Assembly: GCF_029960785.1 (NCBI RefSeq)
Contig: NZ_JASBQE010000027.1
Span: forward strand, 1-64,000
DNA: 64,000 nt
Source: Polyangium sp. 15x6
Lineage (GTDB): Bacteria > Myxococcota_A > Polyangia > Polyangiales > Polyangiaceae
Direction of reading: 5' to 3'
Part shown: positions 18,566 through 27,130 of the stretch, piece after piece
Layout of the letters: every line of letters starts with the position of its first letter
Position numbering within the stretch: the stretch's first letter is position 1
Notes under the pieces: generated by a model
The model's input: only the letters and a program-made list of their open reading frames with translations
Told to the model about the DNA's origin: nothing
Databases searched by the model: none
Translations under genes and position numbers: made by a program

Positions 18566-19552
18566 TCAGCTGGACGGCAGGGCGGTCAGGGTTTGGAGAA
18601 ACTTCTCCCGATCGTACCCCGTGATAATCCACACGCCCGAACCCGGCGACAATCGCGAGCCCCAGGCGCCTTTCTCGCGATAAAGCTCGACCTCGGCCCA
18701 CTCTCCGATCGAGGGATCGATCGCGCAGCACGCCGCCAATGGATCATGAAACGCCTTGCCGCCCATGGCCTCCGGCGCCGACTCCTCGATCTCGGACGTC
18801 GACGGAGGAACGGGCCTCTTCGCCTGCTTCTTCTCCAGATAGACGTCCATCCCCTCCCAGATCAGGCGAAGGGACAGGCTCTTGTCTTTCGAGGTCTCGA
18901 TCCGAGCGTGCAGCTCGTGGTCGTAGATCACGCCATGACAAACGTTTTTCGAAACGAACCTGCGGCTCCCGATGCCGGGGTACCGGAGCGCCTCCAGCGC
19001 CGACTTCGGATCCCCATTGAGGTTGTAGGTCGGGCAGGTGACCATCCCGCGGAACTTGGGGAGCTGGCGCTCCGGCGGCACGACGCCCTCGCCGGCAAAG
19101 CCTCCTTGCACGACGAGGCGGCCCACCTGGAAGCCGGGGAGCTTCATGGCGCCGCCCAGGTTCTTGAGCGGGGCGCCCGTGATCAGGGTGGTGTTTGCAT
19201 CGCAGACGGCGCGCAAGACCTCGGGGCCCGGCGCGGCGTCGCGCGAGGGCGGGATCTCGCCATAGGCCTTGTAATGCCAGGAGGAGACACACACGCCTCG
19301 CGGCCCGTGCCGCCCCTCCCCCGGGCCCGTACCCTCCCGGACCGATTTGGGCTGATGATCGAGGTTGAACGCGCCCACCGGGATGTCCCTGCCAAACCAC
19401 CCGAGGGCCTTTCGCACCACGCCGACCTGGTCGGGCGTGCCCGGGGTGATGGTCACTGCCTTGAGGTTGACCCCGGGATGGCCGAGCAGGAAGAGCAGCG
19501 TGATGAAATCATCCGGATCGCCGGTCTCCATGTCCCATACGACGTCGAGCAT
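18566..19552 (-). CDS. Inosine/uridine-preferring nucleoside hydrolase family protein
   Basis: The 328-aa protein has the Asp-rich N-terminus VVWDMETGDPDDFITLLFLLGHP, a variant of the DTDPGxDD motif that binds calcium and substrate ribose, then VKAVTITPG-type sequence, TLITGAPLKNLG, VVQGGFAGEG and the C-terminal FHDPLAACCAIDP that contributes the catalytic His/Asp. These enzymes cleave the N-glycosidic bond of nucleosides in purine/pyrimidine salvage. The first Asp cluster is unusual (D-M-E-T-G-D-P-D-D), so substrate preference may differ from the standard enzymes. A GGAGG ribosome-binding site lies five bases before the ATG. Confidence 0.83.
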   Translation of the reverse strand: MLDVVWDMETGDPDDFITLLFLLGHPGVNLKAVTITPGTPDQVGVVRKALGWFGRDIPVGAFNLDHQPKSVREGTGPGEGRHGPRGVCVSSWHYKAYGEIPPSRDAAPGPEVLRAVCDANTTLITGAPLKNLGGAMKLPGFQVGRLVVQGGFAGEGVVPPERQLPKFRGMVTCPTYNLNGDPKSALEALRYPGIGSRRFVSKNVCHGVIYDHELHARIETSKDKSLSLRLIWEGMDVYLEKKQAKRPVPPSTSEIEESAPEAMGGKAFHDPLAACCAIDPSIGEWAEVELYREKGAWGSRLSPGSGVWIITGYDREKFLQTLTALPSS

Positions 19553-19603
19553 GTTGCCTCCGCTCCTGCGGGGTGAGATGGGTTCAATCCAATGAATTCC
19601 GCT

Positions 19604-22348
19604 TCAAGCGCGCCGGCGCCGCCGCGCGACGATGAGCGCGGCGAGGCCGAGCGCGGTGAGACCGAACGTGGACGGTTTTTCGGAGCCGATCATTCTGCAG
19701 CCGCAGTCACTTTCGGCGCTGGGCTCGCTGCCGCCGCTTCCGCCGACGCCTCCGCTTCCGCCGACGCCTCCGCTTCCGCCGACGCCTCCGCTTCCGCCGA
19801 CGCCTCCGCTTCCGCCGACGCCTCCGCCGACGCCTCCGCTTCCGCCGACGCCTCCGCTTCCGCCGGCGCCTCCGCCTCCGCCCGCGCCTCCATTGCCGCC
19901 TCCGCCTCCGCTACCGCTTCCGTCGACGCAGACGCCGGCCTCACACGAGCCGCCGGGGCAGCTCGAGCCGTCGGGCGTGAACACGTCCGCTGGGCAATCG
20001 ATCGCATCCCCCGGGCAAACCTCCTCGACATCGCAGGGTCCGTCCGTCGGACGGCAAACGACATCGGCACCTGCGAATGAATCGTCCGGACAAACGATGG
20101 TTATCCCATTGCACGTCTCTTCCACATCACACGGGCCTGCGGCGAAGCGGCACGTTGCGCCGGCGGGCGCGACGGCATCCGCAGGGCAGCTCGCCGACTG
20201 CCCGCTGCATGTCTCGTCCAGGTCGCAACCGGCCGCCGCGGGGCGGCACATCGAGCCGGCCGCGGCGAGCGCATCGGCGGGGCACGCCGTGCTCACGCCA
20301 TCGCAAGCCTCCGCGACGTCGCACTCCCCGGCCGCCGCGCGGCATTCGGTGCCCGCAGCGCGGGGCGCACATACGCCGTCGGCCGTGGAGCCGGCCGCCA
20401 CGCTGCAGGCGCTGCAATCGCTGGGATCGTCACCGCACGCCGCGTCGCAGCAGACGGAATCGGCGCAGTAGCCGCTCTGGCATTGTGCGGCAGCGGAACA
20501 GGGCGTGCCGTTCGGCAGGAGCGCGACCGGGAAGACGTACGCGGCGCCGGACGACGTGCCGAAGATCTGGGCGCCAGACGCGCCGGCCACGATCGTGTTT
20601 CCGTCGATGGCCACGGCGTCCCCGAGATCATTATTCGTGTAGGCGTTCTTGGCGACGAGCTTCGCCTGCTCGGTCCACACGGACCCGGTCCGCTTGAAAA
20701 CGTAGGCCGAGCCGGCTGATGAGCTCCCCCCGACGTCGCTGTAACGCGCGCCGATGACGATGGTGTCGCCCTGAATGGCGACGGCCGCGCCGAAATGATC
20801 ATCATCGTTGCCATCACTCGCGAGGAGCTTCGCTTCCTGCTGCCACATGCCGCCCACCTTGCGGAAGACGTAGGCGGCTCCGGAATCGAACCCCTTGTCG
20901 TCATTCCGGAGCTCGCCGACGACGACCGTGTCGCCGGAGACGGCCACGGCATACCCGAATTCGTCGCCAGCACCCGGAACACCCGCGAGCACCTTTGCCT
21001 CCTGCGTCCAGACGCCGCCGCTCCGCGTGAAGATGTAGGCCGAGCCGCACGGCGGGTTCGTGGCAATCGCATTGTCGTAAGGCGCGCCCACCACGGCGAC
21101 GTCTCCGTCGATCGCGCTCGCAAGGCCAAATTGATCACTCGTGGCGCCGTCGCCGGCGAGGAGCTTCGCCTCCTGCGTCCACGTCCCAGCATTCCGGACG
21201 AACACGTAGGCCGAGCCGGAGCTCGTGCCCTTGTCGTCGTCCAAGTACGCCCCGATGATCGCAGTGTTCCCCGAGAGATCGGCCGAGCGGCCGAAGTTGT
21301 CGCCGATGGCGCCGTCGGCCGGCGAGAGCTTGGCCTCCTGCGTCCACGTACCGCCATTCCGGACGAACACGAGCGCCGATCCCGAATACGTCCCCTTCTC
21401 GTCGTCGAGGTTGGCGCCCCCGATGAGAATATCACCCGAAATGGCGACGGACGAGCCGAACCAATCACCGGCCACCGCGTCGGGCATCACGAGCTTCGCC
21501 TGCTGCGTCCAGACCCCGCCCCCGCCGGTGAACACGTACGCCGCACCGAGCGGCGAGTTTCCCGGCCCGTCGCCGGAGGCGCCCACGACGATCGTATTGC
21601 CCGAGACGTCGACCGCCGCACCGAAATAGTCGTACGACGCGCCCGTGGCGGGGATGAGCTTCGCGATATCGTTCGTGATCGTCGGATCGACGACGACGGG
21701 ATACACCGCGTCCGACGTATCCACGTGAATCGAGAGCCGCTCCTCCCCCTCGACCTTCGAGAGCCGGATCGGCAGATCCCGGCCGCGCGCATCGAAGGCG
21801 TACAGATCACGATACGCGAGCCGCGCCGTCCCCTCGGCGTCGTGCAACGTCGCGCCGCGGCCCGAGGGCCAGACGCGCGCATCGAGCCCGCCGCGCAGCT
21901 CGACGTCGATCACGACGTCCCGGGCCCCCTCCCCTGCGCAATCGGGCGCCGAATCGAGCGTGAACCCCTGCTCGATGCCGCGAGAATCACTCACGTACCA
22001 TTCGACGAGCCCCGGCCCCCCGCCCTGCTGCGCTCGTCTGTACTCGACGCGGCCCGCCTCCGCGACCGGCGCGGGCTTCGAGAGCGGCCAGCGATCGTCT
22101 CCACATCCGAGCCGGCTCGCCTCGAACACGGCCTTTTGCGCGAGCCCACGCGCCTCGACCGCGGCGCCGGACGCCGTGAACGTCGCCTCGACGGACACGT
22201 TCAGGTTTGTCGAGGCGAGCACGAGCCCCGCCTCGTTCGTGGCCCCGTCCGAAGGGGACGTCGAAGGCGCACACGCCGCAATACACCCCGAGAGGGTCAG
22301 CGTCCCAAAACGCAGCGACGCAGAAATCAAAGGAAAACGATCTCTCAT
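19604..22348 (-). CDS. Large surface protein: FG-GAP repeats, disintegrin-like Cys modules, MYXO-CTERM tail
   Basis: The 914-aa protein has a lipobox-like start (LTLSGC), then about seven FG-GAP propeller repeats (YDYFGAAVDVSGNTIVVGAS, GDWFGSSVAISGD, GDNFGRSADLSGNT, SDQFGLASAIDGD, GDEFGYAVAVSGDT, DDHFGAAVAIQGDT and a degenerate last one). About four Cys modules of the form C-D-V-x-E-x-C-x-G-x4-C-P-x-D follow, resembling ADAM/venom disintegrin repeats. A GGSGGV tandem linker and the tail ESDCGCRMIG, a hydrophobic helix and RRRRRA match MYXO-CTERM, the signal cleaved by a myxosortase for outer-surface anchoring. Probable role: cell-surface adhesion or matrix binding. Having both a lipobox and a MYXO-CTERM tail is odd; one may be fortuitous. 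Confidence 0.88.
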   Translation of the reverse strand: MRDRFPLISASLRFGTLTLSGCIAACAPSTSPSDGATNEAGLVLASTNLNVSVEATFTASGAAVEARGLAQKAVFEASRLGCGDDRWPLSKPAPVAEAGRVEYRRAQQGGGPGLVEWYVSDSRGIEQGFTLDSAPDCAGEGARDVVIDVELRGGLDARVWPSGRGATLHDAEGTARLAYRDLYAFDARGRDLPIRLSKVEGEERLSIHVDTSDAVYPVVVDPTITNDIAKLIPATGASYDYFGAAVDVSGNTIVVGASGDGPGNSPLGAAYVFTGGGGVWTQQAKLVMPDAVAGDWFGSSVAISGDILIGGANLDDEKGTYSGSALVFVRNGGTWTQEAKLSPADGAIGDNFGRSADLSGNTAIIGAYLDDDKGTSSGSAYVFVRNAGTWTQEAKLLAGDGATSDQFGLASAIDGDVAVVGAPYDNAIATNPPCGSAYIFTRSGGVWTQEAKVLAGVPGAGDEFGYAVAVSGDTVVVGELRNDDKGFDSGAAYVFRKVGGMWQQEAKLLASDGNDDDHFGAAVAIQGDTIVIGARYSDVGGSSSAGSAYVFKRTGSVWTEQAKLVAKNAYTNNDLGDAVAIDGNTIVAGASGAQIFGTSSGAAYVFPVALLPNGTPCSAAAQCQSGYCADSVCCDAACGDDPSDCSACSVAAGSTADGVCAPRAAGTECRAAAGECDVAEACDGVSTACPADALAAAGSMCRPAAAGCDLDETCSGQSASCPADAVAPAGATCRFAAGPCDVEETCNGITIVCPDDSFAGADVVCRPTDGPCDVEEVCPGDAIDCPADVFTPDGSSCPGGSCEAGVCVDGSGSGGGGGNGGAGGGGGAGGSGGVGGSGGVGGGVGGSGGVGGSGGVGGSGGVGGSGGVGGSGGSEPSAESDCGCRMIGSEKPSTFGLTALGLAALIVARRRRRA
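19732..19890 (-). repeat. 18-bp tandem repeat encoding GGSGGV linker
   Basis: About eight units of an 18-bp repeat (on the + strand CCGCCGACGCCTCCGCTT) encode Gly-Gly-Ser-Gly-Gly-Val in the linker before the MYXO-CTERM tail. One unit is shortened to 12 bp (GGV only). The last units toward 19870 are degenerate. Copy number is likely variable by slippage, which would alter the length of the surface spacer without changing the frame. Confidence 0.85.
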
Positions 22349-22432
22349 GAACGGACGTCAACAGAGTGACGGACCTCTGTCAAGCGCGTGAAGCGCCTTA
22401 TGCGCGGCGATATCTTGCGCCCGCGCGGCCGT

Positions 22433-23464
22433 TCAGTTCTGGCCCCAGCGACGCGGCCGGTCGAAGCGGAAGAAGCCGCTCTCCTCCTCGGCGGCGATGA
22501 CCTCGGCCTCGTCGCCGAAGTACCGCCGCCGGAGCTCTGCGAGCTTCTGCTCCAGCACCTTGCCGCTATAGGCCTCGGTCAGCGCCTTTCGCTCGGCCAT
22601 GTATTTCTTGCCGTTCTCCCAGCGCGCGTCGCGATCGTGGTCGAGCGTATCCCAGCGCGCGAGCGCCGCGTCGTCGAGGCCCATTCCCTTGCGAATCTCG
22701 CGCAGGCTCTCCGCCCGCGCCGCGGCGGACATCGCGTCGAGCTCGGCCTGCACCGATTCGAGCGAGAGGAAGCGGTTCATCACCTCGTGCCGGTGGTTCT
22801 CGAGGTACGTATCGTATTGCTCCTCGTAGATCTCCTCGAGGCGCTCCGTGTACGTCGTGAGCTTGTCGCCGAGGCCCTTTCCCGGAAGGCCGTCGATTTC
22901 CTTCAGCGTGTCCGCGACGGCCTGGTTCTTCTGCTCCGAGGCCCAGATCTCGTCGGCAGCTTCCTCGCCGAACAGGCGATTGCGCTCCTCCCGGATCGCC
23001 GCCCGGCGCTCCTCGGGATCGAGCCCGTCGAGGCGGGCGCGGTTTTCGTTGATCCAGCGCTCGTAGGCCAGGCGATTGTCGAGGTTCTTCGCGATCTCGT
23101 CGTACCGGTCGGGGAAGGCCGCGCGCACCGCCGCGAGCAGCGCCTCCCGCCAATGCAGCGGGTCCTGCTTCTGGAAATGGCGCACGAGCGCCTCGATGAG
23201 CTTGATCTGGACGTACGGACTGCGGATGTTCGCCCCGTAGCGCGAGCGCAACTGCGCCACGAGCTCGGCATCCGCCATCGGAACGGCGGTCGCGCTCGGC
23301 CGCGAGCCCCGCGGCGGCGCGGGGAGATCGGCGCCCGCGGTCTCGTCGGGGGTCGCCGCGGCCGTGGCCACGGGCTCCTGGATCTGCTCCGGGCGCAGCG
23401 CGAAATAAAGTGCAAGGACGAGCAGCGGCGCGCCGATCGCGAGGAGCGTCTTCCGCTTCTTCAT
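22433..23464 (-). CDS. lifO: Lipase-specific foldase (Lif-like chaperone)
   Basis: The 343-aa protein has an N-terminal membrane anchor (TLLAIGAPLLVLALYFAL) followed by a Pro/Ala-rich spacer and an almost wholly alpha-helical body with FGEEAADEIW, EEQYDTYLENHRHEVMNRF, VQAELDAMSA and MGLDDAALARWDTLD. This matches the layout of steric lipase chaperones, which hold the secreted lipase in the periplasm until it folds. The canonical RxxFDY motif is not evident, so this is a divergent member. It follows the lipase gene by 12 bp in one operon, as in Pseudomonas and Burkholderia, and that context is a large part of the assignment. Confidence 0.75.
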   Translation of the reverse strand: MKKRKTLLAIGAPLLVLALYFALRPEQIQEPVATAAATPDETAGADLPAPPRGSRPSATAVPMADAELVAQLRSRYGANIRSPYVQIKLIEALVRHFQKQDPLHWREALLAAVRAAFPDRYDEIAKNLDNRLAYERWINENRARLDGLDPEERRAAIREERNRLFGEEAADEIWASEQKNQAVADTLKEIDGLPGKGLGDKLTTYTERLEEIYEEQYDTYLENHRHEVMNRFLSLESVQAELDAMSAAARAESLREIRKGMGLDDAALARWDTLDHDRDARWENGKKYMAERKALTEAYSGKVLEQKLAELRRRYFGDEAEVIAAEEESGFFRFDRPRRWGQN

Positions 23465-23476
23465 GGGCGCCGCTTC

Positions 23477-24595
23477 TCAGTCGTAATACGCCATGTACTC
23501 GAAGAGCGCCGCGTAGAACTCCATCTCGTCGAACGTGTCGGGGCCGACGCCGACGACGTCGAGGTGATCCTGATCGATGACGCTCGACATCGAGGTCATC
23601 TGCGTCGAGGTCGGCGCATTCAGATCCCCCACGTATCCAGGGCCTGCGTCGTTCGAGATCGAGTCGAGGGCGAGGAGCGTCTCGGAGTATTTGAGCCGGT
23701 GGCCCATCTGCTGCGAGTTGACGCCCACGAGCCCGTCGTCGTCCCGCTCGTTACACGTGCCGTCGCCCATGCCGCTCGCGCCGTCGTTGTCGCAATCGCC
23801 GGAGCAATAGCCGTCGCCGTCGATGTCATAGACGAGCTCGCTCAACAGGAAGAGCGCCGGGTTCACGTTGACCCCGTTCTGCGCCGTCATGAGCGATCCG
23901 TATCGAAACGCGTATTTCGAGTCGACCGGGTAGAGGGCGTTGAACGCCTTCATCCCCGTGGTGACTCCGTCGCTGGCGGAATAGTCGTTGTAGACGAGCT
24001 GCTTGGCGCCCGCATACCCGTCATTGCCGGGCTCGTAGATGGTGTCGCCGTAATAACTCGCCAGCGCGGAGATGACGCTCGTCACGCCCGGGCGCAAATC
24101 GAGGATGTACTTGGCCACCGGCGAGCCGCGGTGGGGTGAGGAGATGCTGATGAGCACGCGCACCTTGGCGGTGCCGTACCGCTCGTAGAGCACGCGCGCA
24201 GCCTTGCGAATGTCGAGGCCGCCCTGCGAATGGCCGACGAGGTTCACCTTCGAGGCGCCCGAGGTCGCGAGGAAGCCCTCGATGTCGTCGGCGAGGTCGA
24301 GCCCACGCACGTCCGAGGTCTGAAACGCCGGCACCTGCGCCGCGTAGGCCTTCTGGCCCGCGTCGATGTCGCCATTGCAGTAGACTTCGAGAAATTCATT
24401 GCAGGGGTCGCCGACGAAGGTGCCGTAGTCGTCGCCCCAGTAATCGTACCCGAGCAGATCGTCGAAACCGCCCATGCCGTGCGCGAACACGACGGGATAG
24501 GTCGTCTTCGGAGCGGCCGCCGAGGCCGCGCCCGCGCTGCCCGCGAGGACGGATAGCGATGCCAACAGAGCGAGCGGCAGTCTACGCATCGACAA
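23477..24595 (-). CDS. lipA: Secreted triacylglycerol lipase (family I type)
   Basis: The 372-aa precursor has a signal peptide (LPLALLASLSVLAGSAGAASA) and the lipase core: YPVVFAHGMGGFDD oxyanion region, GHSQGG nucleophile elbow with Ser near residue 123, the catalytic Asp in the DDDGLVGV segment near 287, and His near 344 (VIDQDHLDVVG). Family I lipases hydrolyse long-chain triglycerides, need calcium and a dedicated foldase, which the next gene supplies. Between residues 257 and 287 there is an Asp/Cys-rich calcium-binding-like insert (DIDGDGYCSGDCDNDG) right before the catalytic Asp. A strong inverted repeat lies upstream. Confidence 0.9.
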   Translation of the reverse strand: MSMRRLPLALLASLSVLAGSAGAASAAAPKTTYPVVFAHGMGGFDDLLGYDYWGDDYGTFVGDPCNEFLEVYCNGDIDAGQKAYAAQVPAFQTSDVRGLDLADDIEGFLATSGASKVNLVGHSQGGLDIRKAARVLYERYGTAKVRVLISISSPHRGSPVAKYILDLRPGVTSVISALASYYGDTIYEPGNDGYAGAKQLVYNDYSASDGVTTGMKAFNALYPVDSKYAFRYGSLMTAQNGVNVNPALFLLSELVYDIDGDGYCSGDCDNDGASGMGDGTCNERDDDGLVGVNSQQMGHRLKYSETLLALDSISNDAGPGYVGDLNAPTSTQMTSMSSVIDQDHLDVVGVGPDTFDEMEFYAALFEYMAYYD

Positions 24596-24684
24596 CTCCT
24601 TGACGGCGAGGGGCGGCGCCTGCCAGCCCGGGAGCCCGAGGAGAGCCGATTTCCATACCCATTGTCAAGCACGAAAGCGCCGTT

Positions 24685-24709
24685 CGATGAACACCAGAAA
24701 AGTTCATCG
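24685..24709 (-). promoter_or_regulatory. Inverted-repeat operator upstream of the lipase operon
   Basis: CGATGAAC (24685-24692) and GTTCATCG (24702-24709) form perfect 8-bp arms around a 9-bp spacer, about 90-115 bp upstream of the lipase start. The A/T-rich spacer and separation suit a dimeric helix-turn-helix regulator. A TTGACA-like hexamer on the minus strand (24663-24668) lies between it and the gene. The regulator is unknown. Confidence 0.5.
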
Positions 24710-24772
24710 CCCTCGCTTCGGCGGCGCCCTTCGCACCTGCAAAAAGGGCCCCTGTCGCGCGCTCGATGCCAT

Positions 24773-25282
24773 TCACGACGACGTGATGCCGAGGTCCTGG
24801 CGCGATACCTCGATCCCCGTGCGGGCATCGAGCGCCACCTCGACCCAGCCTCCCGGCGGATCCATCTCCGCCGATACGACGACCGCGTCCCCTCGAACCT
24901 CGTGAAAGACGATCCCATCCACGGCGACGTCACGCGCAATCCAGCGGGTTTCCAGTCGACCATCGATTGCATGCACGTCTGTCCAGCCCAGAATGAAGAG
25001 GAGCTCTTCTTCGCCTCGACCCGGCGCGGGCACGGTCGTGAGCGCCAGATGGCCAAACAGCGACGGAACGGCGATCGCGGCGCGCCGGACGCCGGTTTCG
25101 ATGTCGAGGACGAACACGGTATCCCCACCCCCGACAATCACCACGCCGGCGCTCTCCCAGACGAGCTCCTCCCGAAATGGCACTTGGGACGCGTCACCCA
25201 AATCGATGCCGACGCTCCACACGATCTCGCCCCCGCGTTCGAGGACATAAACCGGCTCCTCCAGGCGCTTCACGGTGTACAT
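24773..25282 (-). CDS. Conserved-looking small protein with propeller-like strands, unknown
   Basis: The 169-aa protein begins MYTVKRLEEPVYVLERGGEIVW and shows repeated short beta-strand pairs (VVIVGGGDTVFVLDIETGVRR; LLFILGWTDVHAIDG; AVVVSAEMDPPGGWVEVALD), reminiscent of a partial PQQ-like propeller, but no signal peptide. I chose the ATG at the 25282 end because a GGAG ribosome-binding site lies six bases upstream; an in-frame GTG five codons earlier is possible. It is divergent from a small membrane protein gene. Function unknown. Confidence 0.75.
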   Translation of the reverse strand: MYTVKRLEEPVYVLERGGEIVWSVGIDLGDASQVPFREELVWESAGVVIVGGGDTVFVLDIETGVRRAAIAVPSLFGHLALTTVPAPGRGEEELLFILGWTDVHAIDGRLETRWIARDVAVDGIVFHEVRGDAVVVSAEMDPPGGWVEVALDARTGIEVSRQDLGITSS

Positions 25283-25323
25283 CGGCGGCTCCTGCACCGC
25301 AACATAGCCGACCCCGAGGCAGC

Positions 25324-25890
25324 GTGATACATGACCGCGACGTGAAGCTCGTTCTGCCGCGGTTCGATCGCGAGGACGCCGTCCTCTTCGTCGTGACGAC
25401 GATCCTCGCGCTCGCCTACGGCATCACCCACGACCACCTGACCGCGACGCTCTCGCCGGAGTATTTTCTCCTCGGCAAGGATCTCGCGAGCGATCCACGC
25501 CCGTTCCGGTGGGCCGTGACCGTGCTCGGGGCGAAGGCGTCCTGGCCGCTGGGTTTGCTCGCCGGCATGGCGCTCCGCATTGCAAACGAGCCGTCGCGGC
25601 GGCTTCCGCAGCGCCTCCCCATTCGACGATTGCTCGGCTTCGTCGCCGTTCCGATGGCGACCGCGGTGCTCGTCGCGCTGCTCCTGGGGTCGTCGCCGCT
25701 ACGCTTCGATCCGTGGAACCAACGCGTTGTCGCGGAGATGCTCGCCGGCCCGACGCACGCCCCAGCGTTCGTGCGGGTGTGGCGCATCCACATCGGTTCG
25801 TACCTCGGAGGCGCCCTCGGCTTGCTTCTCGCCGTGGCCCTCGTGAGGCGGCGACGGGCCCAGTGCATCGAGGCTCGAGACGGCCGCTGA
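25324..25890 (+). CDS. Four-helix membrane protein, unknown
   Basis: The 188-aa frame has four hydrophobic segments: AVLFVVTTILALAYGI, WPLGLLAGMAL, LLGFVAVPMATAVLVALLLG and IGSYLGGALGLLLAVALV. No family motif is recognised. Two GTG starts are possible, at 25324 and at 25342 (before KLVLPRFDRED); the first is given. It faces the preceding gene divergently with only about 40 bp between starts. A membrane location is the only safe statement. Confidence 0.75.
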   Translation: MIHDRDVKLVLPRFDREDAVLFVVTTILALAYGITHDHLTATLSPEYFLLGKDLASDPRPFRWAVTVLGAKASWPLGLLAGMALRIANEPSRRLPQRLPIRRLLGFVAVPMATAVLVALLLGSSPLRFDPWNQRVVAEMLAGPTHAPAFVRVWRIHIGSYLGGALGLLLAVALVRRRRAQCIEARDGR

Positions 25891-26041
25891 AATACACTCT
25901 TCCGCCCGGCGCCGCGCTGCAGTATCACGTTCGCGGAGCCCTGCCGGAGCTCATCGCAGACACGCTCGTCGTGTCGCATTTTCACAATACGACCCGCTGG
26001 ACGTGCGCTAGGACGGGCAGGGATTTCGGAAGGAGGACCGT

Positions 26042-26980
26042 ATGCGAGCGGCGGAGGAACGAGAGCCGTCGAAGGAAACGGCGACGATGGCGGCGGATGC
26101 ACGCCCGGAGGTGGTGAAAACGCGGCGCGGCGACGTCGAATGCGCCTTCCTCGGGAATGGACCGGCGGTGCTCTCGCTCCACGGCGCCATGGGTGGTTTC
26201 GATCAGGCGCTGCTCCTCGCGCGCACCGCGGGCGTTCCGGGCTTCCGTTATGTCGCACCCTCTCGCCCCGGCTACCTCGGCACGCGCCTTTCCATGGGCC
26301 GAACGCCCGTGGAGCAGGCCGACCTCTACCGCGATCTCCTCGATGCGCTCGGCATCGAGAAGGCCGCGGTGATGGCCATCTCGGGCGGCGGCCCGTCCGC
26401 GCTCCAGTTTGCCCTCGGCCATCCGGATCGGTGCTGGGGGCTCATCATCATTTCGTCCGTCTGCACCCGCGTCGAGACGCGGCTCCCGCTCGCGTGGTAC
26501 ATCCTGCGAATCACCGCGCGCTTCGACCCGCTCGTGGCCGTCATGCGGCGAAAAGCCGAGCGGGATCCCGAGCGATCGGCGCGCCGCTCGATCCCGGATC
26601 CGGAGGTACGCGCACGCACGCTCCGCGATCCCGAGGCAGGACCGCTCCTGCGTGAATTACAGCTCAGCACGTTCGATCGAATGCCGCTCCGGCTCCCGGG
26701 CACGGAGAACGACGTCGCCATCACGCGAAGCGATCAAGGGTTTGCCCTGGAACGAATCAAGGCGCCGCTCCTCGTCGTGCACGGCACGAATGACAAGGCG
26801 GCGCCCTTTGCGCAAGCGCAGATTCTCACGGCCCGCGTCCCCGGCGCCGAGCTCCTCGCCATCGAGAAAGGCGAGCACGTGAGTATTTTTACCGATCGCG
26901 ACAGGGTCCGGTCGCGTGTGGGGCAGTTTCTCCGGGCACACGCGCCCACGGAATCGGCTACGCCGCCCGTCTCCTCATGA
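26042..26980 (+). CDS. Alpha/beta hydrolase
   Basis: The 312-aa protein has the alpha/beta-hydrolase order: oxyanion-loop segment VLSLHGAMGGFDQ, PSRPGYLGT, nucleophile elbow AISGGGPSALQFA with Ser near residue 119, a late strand LLVVHGTNDKAAPF carrying the likely acid, and KGEHVSIF carrying His. The elbow is A-x-S-x-G, a tolerated variant of G-x-S-x-G. A GGAAGGAGG ribosome-binding site precedes the ATG. It has no signal peptide, so it is cytoplasmic. The substrate cannot be told. Confidence 0.87.
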   Translation: MRAAEEREPSKETATMAADARPEVVKTRRGDVECAFLGNGPAVLSLHGAMGGFDQALLLARTAGVPGFRYVAPSRPGYLGTRLSMGRTPVEQADLYRDLLDALGIEKAAVMAISGGGPSALQFALGHPDRCWGLIIISSVCTRVETRLPLAWYILRITARFDPLVAVMRRKAERDPERSARRSIPDPEVRARTLRDPEAGPLLRELQLSTFDRMPLRLPGTENDVAITRSDQGFALERIKAPLLVVHGTNDKAAPFAQAQILTARVPGAELLAIEKGEHVSIFTDRDRVRSRVGQFLRAHAPTESATPPVSS

Positions 26981-27130
26981 ACGGACGAGCGCCTGGATCA
27001 CCTCGTCGATGGGCGTCTTTCGGCGCCCTTGACCGCGTCGCACACGAGGACCTTTACTTGCTTGACCGTGGCGACCGGGCTTGATGTACTGCCTGGACCG
27101 CGATCCCGCGCACAGCAGCCGGAGGCGACG

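Noticed and set aside
19732..19890. 18-bp repeats as a regulatory or CRISPR array
   Set aside because: They are contiguous without spacers and encode the GGSGGV linker in frame.
25891..26041. Plus-strand stretch reading LPPGAALQYHVRGALPELIA
   Set aside because: It has no start codon with a ribosome-binding site and is not in frame with the preceding gene; too short to call.
26981..27130. Minus-strand fragment resembling VKVLVCDAVKG...RRKTPIDEVIQALVRS across two frames
   Set aside because: It needs a frameshift to be read and is under 40 residues; it may be a gene remnant but cannot be supported.
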